Translations under genes and position numbers: made by a program
The notes under the pieces: generated by a model
The model's database searches: none
Seen by the model: only the letters and a program-made list of their open reading frames with translations
What the model was told of the DNA's origin: nothing
Source: Capnocytophaga gingivalis ATCC 33624
GTDB taxonomy: Bacteria; Bacteroidota; Bacteroidia; Flavobacteriales; Flavobacteriaceae
NCBI RefSeq assembly: GCF_000174755.1
Contig: NZ_ACLQ01000003.1
Coordinates: forward strand, 62,001-126,000
Length of the DNA stretch: 64,000 nucleotides
Direction: 5' to 3'
Shown: positions 59,937 through 64,000 of the stretch, one piece after another
How positions within the stretch are numbered: the stretch's first letter is position 1
Layout: the number at the start of each line of letters is the position of its first letter

Positions 59937-60470
59937 TTACAACACATATTCCTTTTGAAGTGTATATACCAAGGACGTATGTCGCTCCCCTATAAGAGGA
60001 AACAAGAAATCTTCAAGGGTATGATGATAGCAAAAACCGCATTTTTCAATAACCCGCTGTGAGGCTATATTTTCCTTGTATACACTCGCCCACAACCCTG
60101 TAAGATGCAACTCCTCAAAGGCATAGTGTATAACTTGTAATGCAGCTTCTGTCATATACCCCTTGCCCCAAAAGTCTTCTCCCAACCAATAACCTATTTC
60201 GGCTTCATTTTTACCTACAGAAAGTCTACTTTCTCCTTGTAAAAGCAGGCCGATACTCCCAATAAGGGTGTTATCAGATAGGCAAAGAGCGAAAGAGTGA
60301 GGTCTGCGAAGTACGTTTTGAATAATCTCTCGGCTCTCTTCTACACTTTTGTGAGCAGGCCAACCGCACCTCTTGCCTATGATAGGGTTACGTGCTTGTA
60401 TATATAGCGCCTGGGCATCGGAGACTTCCCAAGGACGAAGCAAAAGACGTGTAGTGTGGAGTGTTTTCAT
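59937..60470 (-). CDS. GNAT N-acetyltransferase, RimJ/RimL-like
   Basis: The 177-residue protein starts MKTLHTTRLLLRPWEVSDAQALY, the common opening of RimJ/RimL-type acetyltransferases. Acetyl-CoA-binding text appears as EIGYWLGEDFWGKGYMTEAALQVIHYAF near residues 90-117, and GLWASVYKENIASQRVIEKCGF near 130 is the usual C-terminal motif. The enzyme moves an acetyl group to an N-terminus or a small amine; the target is unknown. No sign of an antibiotic-specific subtype is seen. Confidence 0.85.
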   Translation of the reverse strand: MKTLHTTRLLLRPWEVSDAQALYIQARNPIIGKRCGWPAHKSVEESREIIQNVLRRPHSFALCLSDNTLIGSIGLLLQGESRLSVGKNEAEIGYWLGEDFWGKGYMTEAALQVIHYAFEELHLTGLWASVYKENIASQRVIEKCGFCYHHTLEDFLFPLIGERHTSLVYTLQKEYVL

Positions 60471-60494
60471 TTGTTTTGGTTTATTTATTTTACT

Positions 60495-61391
60495 TTATTT
60501 ATTTCCCTCCATTTTTCTTTCTTCTAAGGTTTGTTGGAGGAATGGCAGCTCGCTATCCGTATCATACATAAGAAACCAACTAAGATCTTTTAAAACAAGG
60601 TATTCCTCTGGTATTTTGTGCAAAAGCTCTCCATCCTCTCGTGAGGGATAAGGCCCATCCTTTTGGGTTCGTATAAAATATTTTCCATTGGAAATATAAT
60701 CAGGATAGATATATTCTTGTGCTACCCACTGACCACCTATCCACTTGTATTTGTACAAACCCACTACCCCTGAGAAGCCTGTTTCTACCCCTCGCACTAC
60801 CTGCTCTTTTGGAAAAAAATCAGCATTTTCAAATTCGTAACGCTCAGAAAAAGTCGCCGTCTTAGGATCAAACAAATAGATATAAGTAGGATTGTAATTA
60901 AGTGCTCCTGTACCAGACCACGCTATCGAAAGATCTTTGATTCCATCTCCATTGACATCAAAAATAGAATCTTTTGCAAACTCCATCCAAGAACTTATAT
61001 AAGAAAATTTCTTTCTAAAGGTGTGATTTTGCTCTATCTTATATACTTCTATCAATCTATCTTCCCAAGTGCTATTAACCATTACATAGGGCTGTTGGTC
61101 AAAGAACTTACCTACCTTGATTATCGTCTCAGAAATAGGTAATGTATCACTATAGATATAAGAATAGGTCAAATCCTCCCCTTTGTAAAGAGTATCCACT
61201 CGCTGCAGAGCTTCTCTCATCATCTCTACAAGCTGTGGATCTACCCATATATCTTTCTCTTCTACCTCTCCAGCAGAGGTGGTCTTTATCCCATCTTGTA
61301 AGATAGTAATACTCTGTTGCTGTTTGCCAGATTGCTCTCTACAAGCAAATAAACATAGACAGATCCCATATAAAAGAAATACTTTTTTCAT
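60495..61391 (-). CDS. Lipoprotein with an FG-GAP/VCBS-like segment
   Basis: The 298-residue product has a lipoprotein signal ending CLFAC (Cys17). Residues about 150-180 read KDSIFDVNGDGIKDLSIAWSG, the calcium-binding DxNxDGxxD pattern of FG-GAP/VCBS repeats, probably followed by a beta-propeller blade. The rest is not recognised. The residues after the Cys (REQSGK) do not form the acidic surface signal, so a periplasmic location is more likely. It is 75 bases after the M1 gene's stop. Confidence 0.7.
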   Translation of the reverse strand: MKKVFLLYGICLCLFACREQSGKQQQSITILQDGIKTTSAGEVEEKDIWVDPQLVEMMREALQRVDTLYKGEDLTYSYIYSDTLPISETIIKVGKFFDQQPYVMVNSTWEDRLIEVYKIEQNHTFRKKFSYISSWMEFAKDSIFDVNGDGIKDLSIAWSGTGALNYNPTYIYLFDPKTATFSERYEFENADFFPKEQVVRGVETGFSGVVGLYKYKWIGGQWVAQEYIYPDYISNGKYFIRTQKDGPYPSREDGELLHKIPEEYLVLKDLSWFLMYDTDSELPFLQQTLEERKMEGNK

Positions 61392-61416
61392 TGCTATAAT
61401 GATCTATATATTACTA

Positions 61417-61457
61417 ATTAGTGACCAGTGACCAAAAACTGACCACTGATCACTAAT
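61417..61457. terminator. Imperfect hairpin downstream of the M1 aminopeptidase gene
   Basis: ATTAGTGACCAGTG (61417-61430) pairs with CACTGATCACTAAT (61444-61457) with one mismatch. It lies just after the M1 stop and lacks a strong T-run, so it is a weak terminator candidate or a repeat of GACCA/GATCA words. Confidence 0.4.
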
Positions 61458-61466
61458 GAGTAAAAA

Positions 61467-63938
61467 TTACTTTATCTTACTCTTAAGTTCTTCCAACATT
61501 TGGATTTGTTCCTTTACAGAAGCTGTATTAGAGAGTTTTTTCTTTTGGTCAATACCTAAGTCTATAACTTTCCAAAGGGTTTGTTTGGTTTTGGAATCAT
61601 TTTCCTCTTGGGTAAAATCCTTAAAGGCTTGCTGAACTTGCTCTGTGAGAGGAGTATTATCCAAGCTCATTGCCCAGAGATAGGCTTTTTTGAAATCGGC
61701 AGATCTTTGGGGTTCATCTTCCTCAAAGAAGGGATAATTCACAAGGTAAGGCATCAGGGATGGGAGGTATTTCTCCATCTTATGATTGGTAATGACACTG
61801 ACTAAGCCTAAGAGTTGATCACCCTCCAGGTCTGCAGGGTTTGCCTTTTTTAAGAATTGTTTAGCCCTGCTCGGGTTGGTTCGTGCAATTCCGTTAAGAG
61901 CGGCATTTTTAATAGCTGCTGAAGGGACAGTAAGTGCTTTTTCATACAGAGGAGTGTAGCGCTTATCTTCTTGGTCGTTCAAGACCCAAATAGCAGCAGC
62001 ACGGGCGAGGTTCTCAGGGTCTTTGGTTGCAATTTTCTCTACCAGAGCTAAGTCCTTTTTGGTAAGTTGATAACCTTCCAGAAGTTCCAAAGCAGCTTTG
62101 CGTATTTTGAAATAAGGATCTTGTAGGGCTGCTAAAACCACCTCTTTACCCTTGCCTGTTTCCAAGGAGGAAATAGCTTCTAAGCGGCTCTTAAGCTCAG
62201 GAGCATGTTGTATCTGAAAGAGGTATTCCTTAGTTGTTTTAGGGTATTGTTCCTGCATCACCACCACCCCTTCTGGGTTGATATTCACCAAGGCAGGGGC
62301 TTTGCTCACTGCAAAGGTAAAGGCATTTTCCTGACGAGCATTCACCCATACTGTATGGCGAATAGGCTTGTTATCTTGGTAGATATCAATATCCAAAGGA
62401 AACTGAAAATATAGGTCTTCACTTTGGAGCTGAGTGATTTTTACAGTAAGTTGTTTCTTAGTAGCATCATAGTGTTTTTCTACCTTTACAGTAGGGTTTC
62501 CATAGCCAAAGTACCATTGGTTAAAGAACCAGCTAAGGTCTTTTCCACTTATCTTCTCAAAGGATAGGCGTAGCTGATGGGCTTCTCCATTGCCATAGGC
62601 ATGTGTCTTGAGATAGTCTGTGACACCCTGAAAGAAAGCCTCATCCCCGAGATAGCGACGAAGCATATGTAGGATAGCTCCTCCTTTGTTATAGGAGACC
62701 ATATCGAACATATCATCGGTGGAAATATAGCTAAAACGCACCAAGTCTTTCTTAAAATCATCAGGACGCTGGTGGTACTGTTGGGTATTGTTGCGTAGGT
62801 GGTAGTCGGCAGCATCTTTGCCATATTTGTGAGCAATCCAAAGATATTCGCTATAGTTGGCAAAGGACTCATTGACCGTAAGGTTTGCCCAGCTCTCAGC
62901 TGTAGCGAGGTCACCAAACCAGTGGTGTGCCAGCTCATGAGCGATGATATACTCCCAATAGTTCTGGTCATTAAGCGCTTCTTCGCTTTGGTAAGCACTT
63001 TCGGAGTGGCTCACCGCAGTGGTATTCTCCATAGCACCTGTAACAAAGTCACGCACAATGATTTGCGCATACTTATCCCAAGGATAGTCATAGCCAAAGC
63101 GCTCAGAGAAGAAGGATATCATTTCTGAAGTATTGCCAAAGAGTTTCTTGGCAAGGGGTGCATAGTCCTTCTCTACATAATATTCCACAGGTACTTTACC
63201 GTGCCAAGGTGTATCCTTCACCACTGCAAATTCACCTGCTCCCATGAAGAAGAGATAAGGAGCATGAGGCTTGTCCATCACCCAATAGTCTGTACGTAGG
63301 TTACCTTTTTTCTCAGAACTTTTCAAAAGTCCATTGGAAAGGGTAACAAAACTATCAGGGACAGTCATCTCAATCTCTTGAGTGGTCTTCTGATTGGGCT
63401 TATCAATGGTAGGAAACCAGCAAGAGGAGCTCTCTGCCTCTCCTTGTGTCCATATCTGGCGAGGATAACCCTCTGGCTTACCCTCAGGGTTGATAAAGTA
63501 GAGCCCTTTGGTATCAGAAATAGAGAGGTTTCCCTTATTGGCCACTTTTTCAGGCTGTGCTGTATACTTTATATACACAGTATAGGCTTCTCCCTTTTGG
63601 TATTTCTTAGGGAGCTTGATACGCAAGAGATCATCCTTATAGCTATAGGCAAGGGGTTGCTGTTTGCCTTTCTCCTCAAGGGCGACCTTGTGAATAAGCA
63701 TAGCCTTAGCATCGAGGACAAGGCTATCAGTAGGATAGAAGAAGGGAGCGGCAGTGAGCCATTCTTCCCCACCCATGGTCTGGTTAGAAAAATTGAAATC
63801 CACCTTGAGCTTGGTATGCTTTAAAGCGGTTTTCTTGTCAGGAGTAGCACGATAGAGCCCTCTGCCTGAAGTGTCTGTTTGTGCAAAAGTATAGCCAGAG
63901 GAAAGCAGACCCAAGGCTACTAAAACTATTTTCTTCAT
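61467..63938 (-). CDS. M1 family aminopeptidase with HEAT-like C-terminus
   Basis: From the ATG at 63938 the protein has 823 residues with a signal peptide (about residues 1-19, ending YTFAQ). It has the exopeptidase motif TGAMENTTAVSH near residue 300 and the zinc site HELAHHWFGDL with a second Glu 18 residues on in NESFANY near 350. The C-terminal third is a HEAT/ARM-like helical region (KDPENLARAAAIWVLND, NAALNGIARTNPSRAK). It trims N-terminal amino acids from peptides in the envelope and complements the S46 peptidase for peptide use. A TATATTTG box 23 bases upstream supports this start over a longer frame. Confidence 0.93.
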   Translation of the reverse strand: MKKIVLVALGLLSSGYTFAQTDTSGRGLYRATPDKKTALKHTKLKVDFNFSNQTMGGEEWLTAAPFFYPTDSLVLDAKAMLIHKVALEEKGKQQPLAYSYKDDLLRIKLPKKYQKGEAYTVYIKYTAQPEKVANKGNLSISDTKGLYFINPEGKPEGYPRQIWTQGEAESSSCWFPTIDKPNQKTTQEIEMTVPDSFVTLSNGLLKSSEKKGNLRTDYWVMDKPHAPYLFFMGAGEFAVVKDTPWHGKVPVEYYVEKDYAPLAKKLFGNTSEMISFFSERFGYDYPWDKYAQIIVRDFVTGAMENTTAVSHSESAYQSEEALNDQNYWEYIIAHELAHHWFGDLATAESWANLTVNESFANYSEYLWIAHKYGKDAADYHLRNNTQQYHQRPDDFKKDLVRFSYISTDDMFDMVSYNKGGAILHMLRRYLGDEAFFQGVTDYLKTHAYGNGEAHQLRLSFEKISGKDLSWFFNQWYFGYGNPTVKVEKHYDATKKQLTVKITQLQSEDLYFQFPLDIDIYQDNKPIRHTVWVNARQENAFTFAVSKAPALVNINPEGVVVMQEQYPKTTKEYLFQIQHAPELKSRLEAISSLETGKGKEVVLAALQDPYFKIRKAALELLEGYQLTKKDLALVEKIATKDPENLARAAAIWVLNDQEDKRYTPLYEKALTVPSAAIKNAALNGIARTNPSRAKQFLKKANPADLEGDQLLGLVSVITNHKMEKYLPSLMPYLVNYPFFEEDEPQRSADFKKAYLWAMSLDNTPLTEQVQQAFKDFTQEENDSKTKQTLWKVIDLGIDQKKKLSNTASVKEQIQMLEELKSKIK

Positions 63939-63960
63939 GAATAAAAAAAGATTGAAAGCG

Positions 63961-63968
63961 CAAATATA
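63961..63968 (-). promoter_or_regulatory. -7 promoter box for the M1 aminopeptidase gene
   Basis: The minus strand reads TATATTTG, 23 bases before the ATG at 63938. Confidence 0.55.
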
Positions 63969-63981
63969 CAATTATTTTCTG

Positions 63982-63989
63982 TACCTTTG
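63982..63989 (+). promoter_or_regulatory. -7 promoter box pointing out of the window
   Basis: TACCTTTG on the plus strand is divergent from the M1 promoter and should serve a gene beyond base 64000. Confidence 0.45.
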
Positions 63990-64000
63990 CGTCTCTTTTA

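Overview
The window looks like a chromosomal segment from a host-associated Bacteroidota, most likely the family Flavobacteriaceae and possibly Capnocytophaga (inference). The reasons are promoters of the Bacteroidota type (TAnnTTTG -7 boxes, sometimes with TTTG 19-20 nt upstream), few Shine-Dalgarno sequences, an S46 dipeptidyl-peptidase, a flavobacterial-style lipoprotein export signal, outer-membrane beta-barrels and a Bacteroidota-type glycogen cluster. No phage, integrase, transposase, CRISPR array or rRNA was seen.

Layout. 0-6.5 kb: end of a fumarate reductase/succinate dehydrogenase iron-sulfur subunit, a Dcu C4-dicarboxylate transporter, a CPA1 Na+/H+ antiporter, a probably surface-exposed lipoprotein and an O-methyltransferase. 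6.47-6.62 kb: a small inverted-repeat element with 18-bp tandem repeats. 6.6-13.1 kb: a DPP7-type peptidase and a three-gene operon (DUF1444-like protein, beta-barrel, MBOAT acyltransferase). 13.1-21 kb: a leftward glycogen cluster (GH57-like protein, GT4 synthase, debranching enzyme, a lipoprotein, branching enzyme). 21-43 kb: housekeeping genes including aspartase, msrA, argS, an MMPL/RND transporter, mtnN, asnA, a patatin, a KAS III/methyltransferase pair, glmS, initiator tRNA-Met, marC, a GH13 amylase and a lipoprotein-type superoxide dismutase. 43-61 kb: an accessory island, almost all leftward, with sufC and sufD embedded in it. 61.4-64 kb: an M1 aminopeptidase.

How the genes fit together. 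Aspartase makes fumarate from aspartate, the Dcu carrier exchanges C4-dicarboxylates, and fumarate reductase uses fumarate as electron acceptor. The DPP7 and M1 peptidases could supply amino acids to this. The glycogen genes provide chain elongation, branching and debranching.

The accessory island is the most unusual part. It carries several SMI1/KNR4 (SUKH)-type and other immunity-like genes, a DUF2004 gene, HEAT-like and propeller-like proteins, a DUF2441-like gene, an AbiH-type abortive-infection gene, a KptA RNA 2'-phosphotransferase and, at its left edge, a secreted toxin-like protein. sufC and sufD are separated by one of these genes, and sufB is not next to sufC. Four genes here or at the edge (sodA, a SUKH gene, an isoprenylcysteine methyltransferase-like gene, abiH) carry single-base lesions. 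A strong rightward promoter at 52.15 kb starts a compact structured RNA with its own terminator that I cannot assign to a known family. All functional calls rest on reading the sequence; no database search was possible.
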